In this document: positions 51,704 to 60,624 of the stretch, piece by piece | Numbering within the stretch: position 1 is the stretch's first letter | Layout of the letters: every line of letters begins with the position of its first letter | Assembly (NCBI GenBank): GCA_903642325.1 | Contig: CAHJWM010000007.1 | Span: forward strand, 79,616 to 143,615 | DNA length: 64,000 bases | Reading direction: 5' to 3' | Origin: Myxococcales bacterium | GTDB lineage: Bacteria; Myxococcota_A; Polyangia; Polyangiales; Polyangiaceae | The notes under the pieces: model-generated | Seen by the model: the letters and a program-made list of their open reading frames with translations, nothing else | Told to the model about the DNA's origin: nothing | The model's database searches: none | Position numbers and translations under genes: made by a program

Positions 51704-53512
51704 ATGTTTGCCATCATCGTCCACGAAAAGGGCGGCGCCGAGCGGCGTGAGGTGTTCGACTCTGCCGAGCTCACCGTCGGCCGAGTTCAGGGAAACGAGC
51801 TCATGTTGCCCAAAGGCAACGTCTCCAAGCGGCACGCCCGCCTGCTCTACCGGGACGGACGCTTCATCGTCACCGATCTGAACAGTACCAACGGTACGTA
51901 CGTCAATCGCCGAAAGATCACGCAGGCGACGATAGTTCGCGAAGGAGACCGAATTTACGTCGGGGATTTCGTGCTGCGCATCGAGACCGGAAGCGGCGGG
52001 CCAGCGAGCCCGGAAGACCCCAAGACCGGTCCCTCGCCGGGCACGCAATCCTCGCCCAGCCAGCCTGATTTGTCCCACGCGTCGCCGCGTTTGGAGAGCG
52101 GCGCCGATGACATCGGTGTGCCGGACGCGCTCAAGTCGAGCGGCAACGGCGCATCGGTGTCGCTCTCCACGGAAAATCCGGCGCGCCTCGACTATCCGCT
52201 CGAAGTCACGAGTACCCACAGCATCGCCCGGCCCGCAGAGGATGAGCCGCGTGACTCTGCGCCAAGCTCGGTACGCGAGGTGGTGCGGGCATTGGTCGAG
52301 AGCGTCGCGTACGACGTCCGGGACGTCGACCTGTTTCTGCCAGTTCCGCCGTCGCTCGGTGAACGAATCGACGGCTCACTGCAGCGAGCCTGGGCTCAGC
52401 TGTGTGAGCGACGCGAAATGCCCGCGAGCGTCGCGTCGGATCGCGCCATCGAGCTGGCCCGTTGTGAGCTCGTGGAACACGGGCCCTTGACCGAGCTGAT
52501 CGCCGATCCCAGCGTGTCCGAGGTCGGAGTGACGCGCTTCGATCGCGTCGTTTCGATCCGGAACGGGCGAAGCGTCGCGTTCGAGCCCGGTTTTTCCTCG
52601 GACATTTCGCTGCGTTGGGCGGTTTCCCGGTTGTGTGCCGAAGCGCACATGCCACTCACCCTCGATGAAGCAATAGTCGAACGCAGAATTTTACCGGGCG
52701 TTCGATTATCGGCCGTGCTCGGGCCGATAGCAGCAAGCGGCGCGTGCGTCGCGGTTTACAAGGCTCGCCGAAGTTCTGTCACCCTCGAAGATTTGGTGCG
52801 ACGGGGCGTGATCTCGCGCGGGATGGCGACATTTCTCCAGCAGTGCGTCGCCGCGCGCGTCAATATTCTGATCGTCGGCCCGAGCGACGGTGGAGTCGAG
52901 TCTCTGTTGGCCGCGCTCGCTCGAACGACCGCTGGTGGTCCGTGCATCTTCGTCGGCGAAGGGGGGCCGAGCGGCCCCGACGCCAATTTGCTGGTTACTG
53001 GTGCCGACTCCGCGTCCGCCGCTCACGCTCTACAGGTCGCGTCTTCATTGCCGGCCGCGCGCATCATGGCCGAACTGTTCGACGCGGAGCTGTGCGCGAA
53101 GGTGATCGAAGCCATCGGCGATGGATCAGACGGCATCGTCGCTGCGCGCCACGCGCCGAGCTTGCGCCGCGGTCTCCAACGTCTGCCAGGCGTCGTCGCC
53201 TCGAAGCGCCCAGATCTACGTATCGAAGCCGCTCGCGAGCTCGTCGCGAATGGCTTCGAAATCGTCGTAGAAGTCGCGCGCTTGCGCGACGAGCGGCACC
53301 GCGTTCTACGCATCGCCGAGGTAATTGGCTTGGCCGGGGACGAGATTCAAACTCAGGACATCTTCACCTTTTTGATGGATCGTACCGCCGCCGGAGGCGC
53401 CATCGAAGGCACCTTCGCCGCGAGCGGAATAGTCCCCCGTCTCGTGGAGACGCACCGTGGCCGCGGCATCTCCATCGAGACCTCGGTATTCAGCAGGCCG
53501 CCGTCGAGGTGA
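51704..53512 (+). CDS. FHA domain fused to a CpaF-like ATPase fold with destroyed P-loop
   Basis: A 602-residue protein starting at ATG 51704, which begins directly with the FHA fold. The FHA domain (about 20-95) has GRVQGNELML, SKRHARL and NSTNGTYV. A Pro/Ser-rich linker (about 97-180) leads to a CpaF/VirB11-like region with an N-terminal domain (about 190-380, including LTELIADPSVSEVGV and the RxLPGVRLSAV segment). The ATPase lobe has lost its motifs. The Walker A position reads GPSDGGVES (about 392-400) instead of GGTGSGKTT. The Walker B position reads RIMAELFDAE (about 452-461). The His-box reads AARHAPS instead of TTIHANS. The fold is kept but ATP hydrolysis is unlikely. It may be a phospho-dependent regulator of a real CpaF; no tad genes are near. 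Confidence 0.85.
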   Translation: MFAIIVHEKGGAERREVFDSAELTVGRVQGNELMLPKGNVSKRHARLLYRDGRFIVTDLNSTNGTYVNRRKITQATIVREGDRIYVGDFVLRIETGSGGPASPEDPKTGPSPGTQSSPSQPDLSHASPRLESGADDIGVPDALKSSGNGASVSLSTENPARLDYPLEVTSTHSIARPAEDEPRDSAPSSVREVVRALVESVAYDVRDVDLFLPVPPSLGERIDGSLQRAWAQLCERREMPASVASDRAIELARCELVEHGPLTELIADPSVSEVGVTRFDRVVSIRNGRSVAFEPGFSSDISLRWAVSRLCAEAHMPLTLDEAIVERRILPGVRLSAVLGPIAASGACVAVYKARRSSVTLEDLVRRGVISRGMATFLQQCVAARVNILIVGPSDGGVESLLAALARTTAGGPCIFVGEGGPSGPDANLLVTGADSASAAHALQVASSLPAARIMAELFDAELCAKVIEAIGDGSDGIVAARHAPSLRRGLQRLPGVVASKRPDLRIEAARELVANGFEIVVEVARLRDERHRVLRIAEVIGLAGDEIQTQDIFTFLMDRTAAGGAIEGTFAASGIVPRLVETHRGRGISIETSVFSRPPSR

Positions 53513-53572
53513 CTCGCGCGCCTCCGAAGTGCGCCCGAGAACCTTATCCACCCCTCGCGCGTGTAGTGAGCG

Positions 53573-54085
53573 CTACTCTCGGGCGTCTTCTTGTTTTGCC
53601 TTGGCGAGCTTCCGCCCCATCATGCGCTTTTTCAGGGCGCTCAGCTTATCGATCATGAGCACTCCATTCAGGTGATCGCTCTCGTGCTGAATGGCAACGG
53701 CAAGCAAACCCTCCGCCTCGATCTCGAACGGCTTGCCTGAGCGGTCCAGCGCGCGCGCGGTTACGCGCTCGGCGCGCTTGATCTCTTCGGTGACCCCGGG
53801 GAAGGACAGGCAGCCTTCTTCCCAGGTCTGCACGCCATCCTTCTCGATGATCTCCGGATTGATGAAGACCAAAAACTGACTCGGCTCGTCCTCCGCGGCG
53901 CAATCCACGACGAAAATTCGTTGCGCGATACCGAGTTGAGTAGCGGCGAGACCGCAGCCGGGAGCGGCGTACATGGTCTCCGCCATGTCATCCACCAATG
54001 CCTGAATCTCGGCGGTGACGTCCGAAACGGGCTGTGCGACTTCGCGCAGGCGAGCGTCCGGATATTCGAGGATCTCACGGATCAT
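53573..54085 (-). CDS. def: Peptide deformylase
   Basis: A 170-residue metalloenzyme that removes the formyl group from nascent proteins. The start at ATG 54085 gives the usual MIREILEYPD beginning. The three motifs are intact: GCGLAATQ (43-50), EEGCLS with metal ligand Cys92, and QHESDHLNG with His134, Glu135 and His138. It follows ribD on the same strand after 74 nt, and lies at the end of the fatty-acid and ribosome cluster. Confidence 0.96.
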   Translation of the reverse strand: MIREILEYPDARLREVAQPVSDVTAEIQALVDDMAETMYAAPGCGLAATQLGIAQRIFVVDCAAEDEPSQFLVFINPEIIEKDGVQTWEEGCLSFPGVTEEIKRAERVTARALDRSGKPFEIEAEGLLAVAIQHESDHLNGVLMIDKLSALKKRMMGRKLAKAKQEDARE

Positions 54086-54159
54086 GGCACTTCGACGGCA
54101 AGATAACACCCGCGATCCCGGGTCGCAACCTCAGGGCGCCGCTTCTCCCAGCGTCGCGG

Positions 54160-55290
54160 TCAGCTGCCGCTCAATGTCCGCCCGGTTTTTTGCGGATAGG
54201 CAATAGGCCCCCAGACATACGCGTCGGTGCCGCACAGCTCCCAACGCGCTGGCTCGATGCGCGGCGCGTCCGCCGGGTTGTCTGGCCCGGCCCAGTCCAC
54301 CGCGCCCGGGCGCCCACGGGGCCCGAGCATTAGCGGTGCAACGAAGACGTGCAACTCATCGGGTAAGCGGTGAGCCAGTAAGCTGCCCGCGAGCTCTGAC
54401 CCTCCCTCCGTCATGACGCTCACCACCTCACGGGCGGCGAGCTCTCGGAACATCACGACCGGATCGCAGCGGCCTTCCGCGGTCGCCGGTACGCGGATCA
54501 CACGCACGCCCATTTGAGCAAGCGCAGACTCCGGCGTCGTCGGCGCGGCGAGCGTGGTCACCACGCAGGTCGGAATCTCGCTCGCCGTTTGTACGACCTG
54601 ACTCGTCAGCGGCAGCCGAAGCTTGCTGTCGACTATCACGCGGATCGGATTACGGCCGGGTACATCGCGCACGGTGAGGCGCGGGTTGTCCGTAAGCACC
54701 GTATTGATACCCACCATGACCGCGTCGTGGTGCGCGCGCAAAGCCTGAACTTTGATCCGAGCTTCCGGACAGGTGATCCATTTCGAAGCGCCAGTGCGCG
54801 TTGCAATTCGACCGTCGAGAGAAATCGCAAGCTTCAGAGTGACGAAGCTCGTGTGCTGAGTGACGTACTTTGCCCAGGGTTTAATCAACCCTCGGGCCTG
54901 GGCTTCCAGCACGCCGGTCGTCACCTTCACGCCGGCGGCTTCGAGGCGCTCGATGCCGCCGCCATCGACGCGCGGATCTGGATCGCGACAGCCGACGACG
55001 ACGCGCACGATGCCCGCCGCCAAGATCGCATCCACGCACGGCGGAGTTCGGCCAAGATGATTACAGGGCTCGAGCGTGACGTACAGCGTGCTGCCTTTGG
55101 CCGCGCTGCCGGCCTTTTTCAGGGCGGCAACCTCCGCATGATCCAAGCCGGCTGCTTCGTGGAATCCTTCCCCGATGACGGTGCCGTTCGCGTTGGCGAC
55201 GACCGAGCCTACGTGTGGGTTCGGGGTCGGATCTCCACCACCTCCGAGCTCGATCGCTCGCGACATCAACTCGCTATCGAGATCTTCCAC
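54160..55290 (-). CDS. ribD: Bifunctional riboflavin deaminase/reductase
   Basis: A 376-residue two-domain enzyme of riboflavin synthesis. The N-terminal deaminase (1-145) has the zinc site with His51 and catalytic Glu53 (LDHAEVAAL), Cys76 and Cys85 (PCNHLGRTPPC). The C-terminal reductase (about 150-365) has KLAISLDGRIAT, the DNPRLTVRDVPGRNPIRV segment and MTEGGSELAG. Both domains are complete. Only 3 nt separate it from nrdR upstream; the nrdR-ribD pair is widespread in bacteria. No other rib genes are in the window. Confidence 0.95.
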   Translation of the reverse strand: MEDLDSELMSRAIELGGGGDPTPNPHVGSVVANANGTVIGEGFHEAAGLDHAEVAALKKAGSAAKGSTLYVTLEPCNHLGRTPPCVDAILAAGIVRVVVGCRDPDPRVDGGGIERLEAAGVKVTTGVLEAQARGLIKPWAKYVTQHTSFVTLKLAISLDGRIATRTGASKWITCPEARIKVQALRAHHDAVMVGINTVLTDNPRLTVRDVPGRNPIRVIVDSKLRLPLTSQVVQTASEIPTCVVTTLAAPTTPESALAQMGVRVIRVPATAEGRCDPVVMFRELAAREVVSVMTEGGSELAGSLLAHRLPDELHVFVAPLMLGPRGRPGAVDWAGPDNPADAPRIEPARWELCGTDAYVWGPIAYPQKTGRTLSGS

Positions 55291-55293
55291 GTC

Positions 55294-55758
55294 TTAACCC
55301 GCGTCCCGAGCGCGCACGAGCTTGCTCATTTCGACCATGAATTCATCGATGTCCCGAAATGACCGGTACACGCTCGCAAAGCGCACGTATGCCACGTCGT
55401 CCAAGCTCTTCAGGCGCTCCATCACACGCTCGCCGATCACGAGGGACGGCACCTCTTTCTCGCCGCTCTCTGCCAGCTCCCGTTCCAACGCTTCCGCATG
55501 CTCTTCGAGAGCATCCGCGGATATGGGCCGCTTGTTGCAGGCAATGCGCAGGCTCCGCAGCACCTTTTCGCGATCGAACGGTTCGCGCTCGCCGTCCTTT
55601 TTCACGACGGTCGGCAGAGTGTGCTCGACGCGCTCGTAGGTCGTGAATCGGCGCTCACAGGCGTCGCATTCGCGCCGGCGCCACGTCACCGTCCCACCGG
55701 CAGCAAGCCGTGAATCCACCACGCGGCTGTCCATTTCTCGGCAATACGGGCACTGCAT
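55294..55758 (-). CDS. nrdR: Transcriptional repressor NrdR
   Basis: A 154-residue repressor of ribonucleotide reductase genes. The N-terminal zinc ribbon has Cys3, Cys6, Cys31 and Cys34 (CPYC and CDAC), and an ATP-cone follows (about 48-135, with VVKKDGEREPFDREKVLRSL). Length is standard. Its targets carry NrdR boxes, none of which I identified in the window. It lies 28 nt after fabF and 3 nt before ribD. Confidence 0.96.
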   Translation of the reverse strand: MQCPYCREMDSRVVDSRLAAGGTVTWRRRECDACERRFTTYERVEHTLPTVVKKDGEREPFDREKVLRSLRIACNKRPISADALEEHAEALERELAESGEKEVPSLVIGERVMERLKSLDDVAYVRFASVYRSFRDIDEFMVEMSKLVRARDAG

Positions 55759-55786
55759 GACAACGTCGTCGGCCCGGCGGTTCGCG

Positions 55787-57034
55787 TCAGCCTTCGAACG
55801 CAGAAAAGATCAGCGTTACGTTGGTACCGCCGAAACCAAATGAATTGGACATGGCGCGGGTAATTCGCCGCTCACGCGCCTGATTGGGCACGAAGTCGAG
55901 CGGTACTTCCAAGTCTGGGTCATGCAGATTGATCGTCGGTGGGATCATGCCTGTTTCGATGGCCTTGAGGCACACTGCTGCCTCCACCGCGCCGGCCGCA
56001 CCGAGCAGGTGCCCCATCATGGACTTCGTGGAGCTCACCCAGAGCTTTTTGTCGAGTGCGTGCGAGCCGAAGGTGTTGGCGACCGCTCGGGCCTCCTCTA
56101 CATCGCCGATCGGCGTGGATGTGCCGTGCGCGTTCACGTACTCGATCTGGTCGGGGTTCAGCTTGGCGTCCTTGAGCGCGCCACGCATGGCTCGGGCGGC
56201 ATGGGCATGGTCGGGCGCAGGCTTCGTGATGTGATAGGCATCGCTAGTGGCGCTGTAGCCCACGACCTCACCCAAAATCTTTGCGCCACGTTTCTTGGCG
56301 CGGGTCATCGTCTCCAACACGAGCGTGCCGCCGCCTTCACCGCAGATGAAGCCGTCACGGGCCTTGTCCCAGGGCCGACTAGCGCCTTCGGGGTCGTCAT
56401 TGCGGCGGCTGAGGGCGAACATGGCACTGAAGCCCGCGATCCCAATGGGCGTGATCGTCGATTCGGCTCCGCCAGCGATCATGACCTCGGCGTCACCGCG
56501 CTGCATCATCCGCAGCGCTTCGCCAATGGCGTGCCCGCTGGAGGAGCAAGCGCTCGTATGCGCCAAGCTCGGTCCGCGGAAACCGAACGCAATCGAAACC
56601 TGACCGGCCGCCATGTTGGCGATCAGTGAAGGAATGAAATAGGGGCTCACCTTACCGGGTCCCTTCTTGTCGAGCGTCAACGTGCAACGCTCCAGGTTTT
56701 CGAGCCCGCCGAGCCCGACGCCAATGAAGACTCCCGCTCGGTCGCGTTCTTCCTCGGTCAGATCGAGCTGCGCTTGCTCGAGTGCCATCTTGGTGGCGGC
56801 CATCGCGAAGGTGGTGAAACGCGAGACCTCTTTGATTTTCTTTTTCTCCATGAACTCGGCTGCGTCGAAGTTCTTCACTTCCGCGGCAATCCGAGTGGAA
56901 TAGGCGTCCGTGGCCTCGAAGAGCGTGATCGGGCCCACGCCGCTTCGGCCACTGATCAACGACTGCCAAGAGGGCTCGGTCCCGATGCCGTTCGGCGTGA
57001 CGAGACCAATTCCTGTAACGACGACGCGCTCCAT
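55787..57034 (-). CDS. fabF: Beta-ketoacyl-ACP synthase II
   Basis: A 415-residue elongating condensing enzyme of fatty-acid synthesis. The catalytic triad is Cys163 (SACSSS), His303 (NAHGTST) and His342 (MMGHLLGAAG), almost the same numbers as the E. coli enzyme. The Gly-rich NSFGFGGTN end is intact. It condenses malonyl-ACP with acyl-ACP. Between it and acpP lie 247 nt with two hairpins. It is followed by nrdR after 28 nt. Confidence 0.96.
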   Translation of the reverse strand: MERVVVTGIGLVTPNGIGTEPSWQSLISGRSGVGPITLFEATDAYSTRIAAEVKNFDAAEFMEKKKIKEVSRFTTFAMAATKMALEQAQLDLTEEERDRAGVFIGVGLGGLENLERCTLTLDKKGPGKVSPYFIPSLIANMAAGQVSIAFGFRGPSLAHTSACSSSGHAIGEALRMMQRGDAEVMIAGGAESTITPIGIAGFSAMFALSRRNDDPEGASRPWDKARDGFICGEGGGTLVLETMTRAKKRGAKILGEVVGYSATSDAYHITKPAPDHAHAARAMRGALKDAKLNPDQIEYVNAHGTSTPIGDVEEARAVANTFGSHALDKKLWVSSTKSMMGHLLGAAGAVEAAVCLKAIETGMIPPTINLHDPDLEVPLDFVPNQARERRITRAMSNSFGFGGTNVTLIFSAFEG

Positions 57035-57052
57035 CTGTTCCTCAGAACTACT

Positions 57053-57111
57053 TGGTTTGGGGCCGCGACCCCAAACCAGAGGGTGGGGCCCCGCTGAATC
57101 ACTTCAGCGGG
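57053..57111 (-). terminator. Two tandem hairpins between acpP and fabF
   Basis: The first is a perfect 10-bp stem, TGGTTTGGGG (57053-57062) with CCCCAAACCA (57069-57078), loop 6 nt. The second is a 9-bp stem, CCCGCTGAA (57090-57098) with TTCAGCGGG (57103-57111), loop 4 nt. Both lie in the leader of fabF on the minus strand, 19-77 nt before its ATG. They could reduce read-through from the highly expressed acpP or attenuate fabF. No T-tract follows. Confidence 0.5.
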
Positions 57112-57281
57112 TGCGGAGGACAATTTCCCGAAGGCCGAACTCGGTCCCGCTGATCTGGCGCTGAACGACCTCGATCGGGACATCTCCCGGTGCGAAAGAA
57201 GACCCTCCGGCGCTGGGCCGCCCGTTTCACCTAAATTGGATCTGCGGGCGGACGACCACTGTGATCGCCCGATACCCTGGC

Positions 57282-57530
57282 TCAGCTCGCTAGATGCTTT
57301 TCGATGTAATCCACCGCGTCCTGGACGCTGCGGATTTTTTCCGTGTCTTCATCTGGGATGTCGATTTCGAACGATTCTTCGAAGGCCAGCACCAGTTCGA
57401 CGAGGCCGAGCGAATCAGCACCCAAATCGTCGATGAACGTGGATTCGGGCTTGATGTCTTTCTCATCGACATCGAGCTGTTCCTTGATGATCCGTTTCAC
57501 TTCGGCCGTGACGTTGCGACCTTCAGCCAT
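57282..57530 (-). CDS. acpP: Acyl carrier protein
   Basis: An 82-residue carrier with a strong GGAGGA site 3 nt before the ATG. Ser40 in [10 protein letters not shown] receives phosphopantetheine. The usual DSLD motif reads DSLG, so Asp at the +2 position after Ser is Gly here. The chain is highly acidic, as is normal, and all four helices are present. It carries growing acyl chains for FabH, FabG and FabF. It is 98 nt downstream of fabG. Confidence 0.96.
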   Translation of the reverse strand: MAEGRNVTAEVKRIIKEQLDVDEKDIKPESTFIDDLGADSLGLVELVLAFEESFEIDIPDEDTEKIRSVQDAVDYIEKHLAS

Positions 57531-57571
57531 GATTCCTCCAGGGGCGCCACTACGATAGGGGCGTTCCCGTT

Positions 57572-57581
57572 AACACGTGTT
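57572..57581. promoter_or_regulatory. Palindrome AACACGTGTT upstream of acpP
   Basis: A perfect 10-bp palindrome, 42 nt upstream of the acpP start and in the acpP-fabG gap. It is in a position suited to an operator of an acpP promoter. No known lipid regulator is matched. A palindrome of this length can occur by chance, so confidence is low. Confidence 0.3.
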
Positions 57582-57590
57582 TTGAACAAC

Positions 57591-57605
57591 CGGGGCGGAT
57601 CCCCG
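57591..57605 (-). terminator. Short hairpin after fabG
   Basis: A 5-bp stem CGGGG (57591-57595) with CCCCG (57601-57605), loop 5 nt, 24 nt past the fabG stop on the minus strand. A weak candidate for partial termination before an independent acpP promoter. Confidence 0.3.
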
Positions 57606-57628
57606 AACTCTAGCGAAAAACCGAATAT

Positions 57629-58375
57629 TTACATATACATTCCGCCGTTGACGCGGAGCGCTTGCCCGGTGACGTAGCCGGCCTCGTCAGACACTAGGTA
57701 AGTGATCGCAGCGGCAACCTCAAGTGCGGTGCCGGTCCGACGGAGCGGCACGGCCGTGAGCATGGCAGCTTTTTGCTCCTCCGTGAGGCCACTCGTCATG
57801 TCCGTATCGATGAACCCGGGCGTTACCGCATTGATGGTAATACCCCGGGAAGCGTACTCGCGCGCCAGGCTCTTGGTCACGCCGATCAGCGCCGCTTTCG
57901 AGGCCGAGTACGCGACCTGGCCGGCATTCCCCATCTCCCCGATGACGCTCGACAAAAAGACGATGCGCCCCGTCTTTGCGCGCATCATCGTGCGAATTGC
58001 GGCCCGCGCGCAGTACACGGCGCCCTTCACGTTGATCGACAAGATTTTATCGAAGTCCTCGTCCTTCAGGCGCAATAAGAGCCCGTCGATGGCAATGCCC
58101 GCACTGGCGACGAGAATGTCCAAACGACCGTGGCGCTTGGCGAGCTCTGCAATCGCCTTTTCCGCGGCCCCGCCATCCGCAACGTCGAACTGAAGGATCT
58201 CGGCCTTGCCACCCGCTTGCTGGACGGCGTCTGCCACGGAACGCGCCGCGCCTTCGTTGCTCACGTAGTTAATCACTACGTGAGCGCCGCGCGCGGCAAG
58301 AGCCTCGACCGATGCTCGGCCGATGCCACGCGAGCCGCCGGTGACGAGTGCTACTTTGTCGCTGAGATCGAACAT
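57629..58375 (-). CDS. fabG: 3-oxoacyl-ACP reductase
   Basis: A 248-residue short-chain dehydrogenase that reduces ketoacyl-ACP with NADPH. It has the TGGSRGIG nucleotide loop (12-19), catalytic Ser143 region (LSSVIG), Tyr156 and Lys160 (YSASK), and Asn115 (SINVKG). The NNAG motif found in most members reads ASAG here (90-93), a notable change at a structural position. It sits between fabD and acpP in the standard fab order. Confidence 0.93.
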   Translation of the reverse strand: MFDLSDKVALVTGGSRGIGRASVEALAARGAHVVINYVSNEGAARSVADAVQQAGGKAEILQFDVADGGAAEKAIAELAKRHGRLDILVASAGIAIDGLLLRLKDEDFDKILSINVKGAVYCARAAIRTMMRAKTGRIVFLSSVIGEMGNAGQVAYSASKAALIGVTKSLAREYASRGITINAVTPGFIDTDMTSGLTEEQKAAMLTAVPLRRTGTALEVAAAITYLVSDEAGYVTGQALRVNGGMYM

Positions 58376-58383
58376 TGAACGTT

Positions 58384-58423
58384 GCTAAAGAGCCGAATTG
58401 ACAGCTCGGGCGCCGTCTTTAGC
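58384..58423 (-). repeat. Nested inverted repeat before fabG
   Basis: GCTAAAG (58384-58390) and CTTTAGC (58417-58423) form a perfect 7-bp repeat around a 26-nt loop that itself contains an AGC/GCT pairing. It lies 9-48 nt upstream of the fabG start on the minus strand and could affect its initiation. Purely structural evidence. Confidence 0.3.
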
Positions 58424-58507
58424 ACGGAGCGGAGGGCGTTAAAGCGGGAAATTGGTTTCGCGGCCTGTCGCTGCTGGCTCGGCCCCGCCCAGAGCCTCGT
58501 AGACCCG

Positions 58508-59449
58508 TCATGCAAGGGCCAGAAACTCAGCAATTTTGGCGATACTGTCGGGATCGCTGACCGACAGCACGGCGATACGCTTGTCGATGCGCTTGACCAG
58601 GTTCGACAGCACCTTGCCTGGTCCAATCTCGAGCGCGTGCGTGACCCCATGCTCCGCCATGCAGGCGATCGTTTGTTCCCATAGCACCGGACCATCGATC
58701 TGACGCACGAGCAAGCTCTTGACCTGCTCCGGGTTGCCGTTCGGCAGAGCAGTGACGTTGGCGATGACCGGGAAGGCCGGCGTCGAGATCGTGAGCGCGC
58801 CCAGAGCGCGCTCGACGGCGCGTGCCGCGGGGGCCATGAGCGCGCAATGGAACGGCGCGCTCACCTTGAGCGGGATTGCCTTGAGCTTCTTCGACCCGGC
58901 GAGCGCGGCTGCGCGGTCGACCGCACGCTTGTGGCCGGAGATGACGATCTGTCCCGGCGCGTTGTAGTTCGCGGGCGAAAGCACGTCGCCCTGCGCGGCT
59001 TCGACGCAGAGTGCCTCGACCGCGGCTCGGTCGCCGCCCATGATTGCAGCCATGCCGCCTTCGCCTTCCGGCACCGCATCTTGCATGGCTTGACCGCGGA
59101 GGTGCACGGTGCGCGCGGCGTCTTCGAGGCTGAGAGCTCCGGCGGCCACTAGAGCGCTGTATTCGCCAAGCGAGTGACCGGCGGCATACGCCGGCAGAGG
59201 TAAACTGGGATGCACCGCGCGAATCGCGGCAAGCGCCGCGATGCTGCTAGTAACGATTGCCGGTTGGGTGTGTGAGGTGCGGGTCAGCTCTTCGATCGGA
59301 CCCTCGAAGCACAGCGTGCGGATCGAGAATCCGAGCGCGTCGTCAGCGCGCTGAAAGACGCGTGCGGCCTCCGGGAAGGCGCCGACCAGCGCTCGGCCCA
59401 TGCCCACTTCTTGCGTACCCTGACCCGGGAACAGCCAAGCGATTTTCAC
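58508..59449 (-). CDS. fabD: Malonyl-CoA:ACP transacylase
   Basis: A 313-residue alpha/beta hydrolase-like transferase that loads malonyl groups from CoA onto ACP. Nucleophile Ser93 is in GHSLGEY and His201 is in SAPFHCALM, close to Ser92/His201 of E. coli. The QGTQEVGMG segment near residues 10-18 and the LEIGPGKVLSNLVKRI end are typical. It lies 46 nt after fabH and 132 nt before fabG. Confidence 0.96.
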   Translation of the reverse strand: MKIAWLFPGQGTQEVGMGRALVGAFPEAARVFQRADDALGFSIRTLCFEGPIEELTRTSHTQPAIVTSSIAALAAIRAVHPSLPLPAYAAGHSLGEYSALVAAGALSLEDAARTVHLRGQAMQDAVPEGEGGMAAIMGGDRAAVEALCVEAAQGDVLSPANYNAPGQIVISGHKRAVDRAAALAGSKKLKAIPLKVSAPFHCALMAPAARAVERALGALTISTPAFPVIANVTALPNGNPEQVKSLLVRQIDGPVLWEQTIACMAEHGVTHALEIGPGKVLSNLVKRIDKRIAVLSVSDPDSIAKIAEFLALA

Positions 59450-59495
59450 GCGCGGCTCTTAGCATGAACCTCACGTGGTGGTGAGGGACGTCGCT

Positions 59496-60494
59496 TCACA
59501 TGCGCACGAGCGCGCTGCCCCACGAGATCCCAGCGCCGAGCGCGCACATCAGCACCGTGTCGCCTGGCTTGATGCGCCCGTCTCGAAAGGCCTCGTCGAG
59601 AGCGATCGGGATCGAGGCGCTGGACGTGTTGCCGTAGCGCTCGATGTTGATAACGAAGCGTTCCAGGGCAATGTCGAGCCGTTCCGCAATCTGGCTGATG
59701 ATGCGCAGGTTGGCCTGATGGGGCACCACCCAGCGCACGCTGTCCGCGGACATCCCCGCGGCATCCAACGCGGCGCGAGACGCCTGACTCATGTTCTTTA
59801 CGGCAGCCTTGAAGATGTCCTTGCCGACCATCTGGACTTTATCGCGCTTGGCGTTGAGCGACTCGGCGGTGATTTGCTCGCGGCTGCCCCCGGCAGGGAT
59901 ACACAAGGACTCCGCAAGGGCGGCATCAGTATAGAGCTGCGTCGTGATGATGCCGCGTCCGTCACCAGTGGCGGGCCCCATCACCGCCGCGCCCGCGCCG
60001 TCCCCGAACAACACGCAGGTCGTACGATCCTGCCAATCGATCAGACGGCTCAAGAGCTCTACGCCGACAATCAAGATGCGCTTGTGTGAGCCACCCCGAA
60101 TGAACTGGTCGGCAATGGACATCGCGTACAAGAACCCCGCGCAGGCCGCAGATACGTCGAACGAGGGAACCGGGCCGGCACCCAGTTTGCGCTGCAGATA
60201 GGCCGCGCAAGCGGGCATCGGTACGTCACCGCTGATCGTCGCGACGATGATCATGTCGAGGTCGGCCGCGTCGAGGCGCGCAATTTCGAGCGCGCGCCGG
60301 GCCGCTACGAGGGCCATATCGCTTGCCGTCTCGTCGGGGCGCGCAACATGCCTCTGCTTGATCCCCGTGCGCTCGGTGATCCATTCGTCCGAGGTGTCGA
60401 CTAGCTTCTCGAGGTCGCGGTTCGTGAGCACCCGCTCCGGGGCATAACCTCCGGTGCCGAGAATCCGACTGTGGGGGCCCTGCTCCGACGCCAT
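59496..60494 (-). CDS. fabH: Beta-ketoacyl-ACP synthase III
   Basis: A 332-residue initiating condensing enzyme. The triad is Cys118 (SAACAGF), His259 (VPHQAN) and Asn289 (YGNTSSAS). It condenses acetyl-CoA, or branched starters in organisms making iso-fatty acids, with malonyl-ACP. The plsX gene that often stands between rpmF and fabH is missing; instead 152 nt of non-coding sequence is found. Confidence 0.96.
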   Translation of the reverse strand: MASEQGPHSRILGTGGYAPERVLTNRDLEKLVDTSDEWITERTGIKQRHVARPDETASDMALVAARRALEIARLDAADLDMIIVATISGDVPMPACAAYLQRKLGAGPVPSFDVSAACAGFLYAMSIADQFIRGGSHKRILIVGVELLSRLIDWQDRTTCVLFGDGAGAAVMGPATGDGRGIITTQLYTDAALAESLCIPAGGSREQITAESLNAKRDKVQMVGKDIFKAAVKNMSQASRAALDAAGMSADSVRWVVPHQANLRIISQIAERLDIALERFVINIERYGNTSSASIPIALDEAFRDGRIKPGDTVLMCALGAGISWGSALVRM

Positions 60495-60624
60495 GTTCTC
60501 TCGTACAATCGCAGCCGAAGCTCGTCACGCAAAATGGTAGAACCAGTCAAGGCGGCCGATTGTCGCGTTGACGCAGCTCCGCCGGCCGCGCTGCGAAAGG
60601 TCATTCGCGGCAGAGACGCACCCG

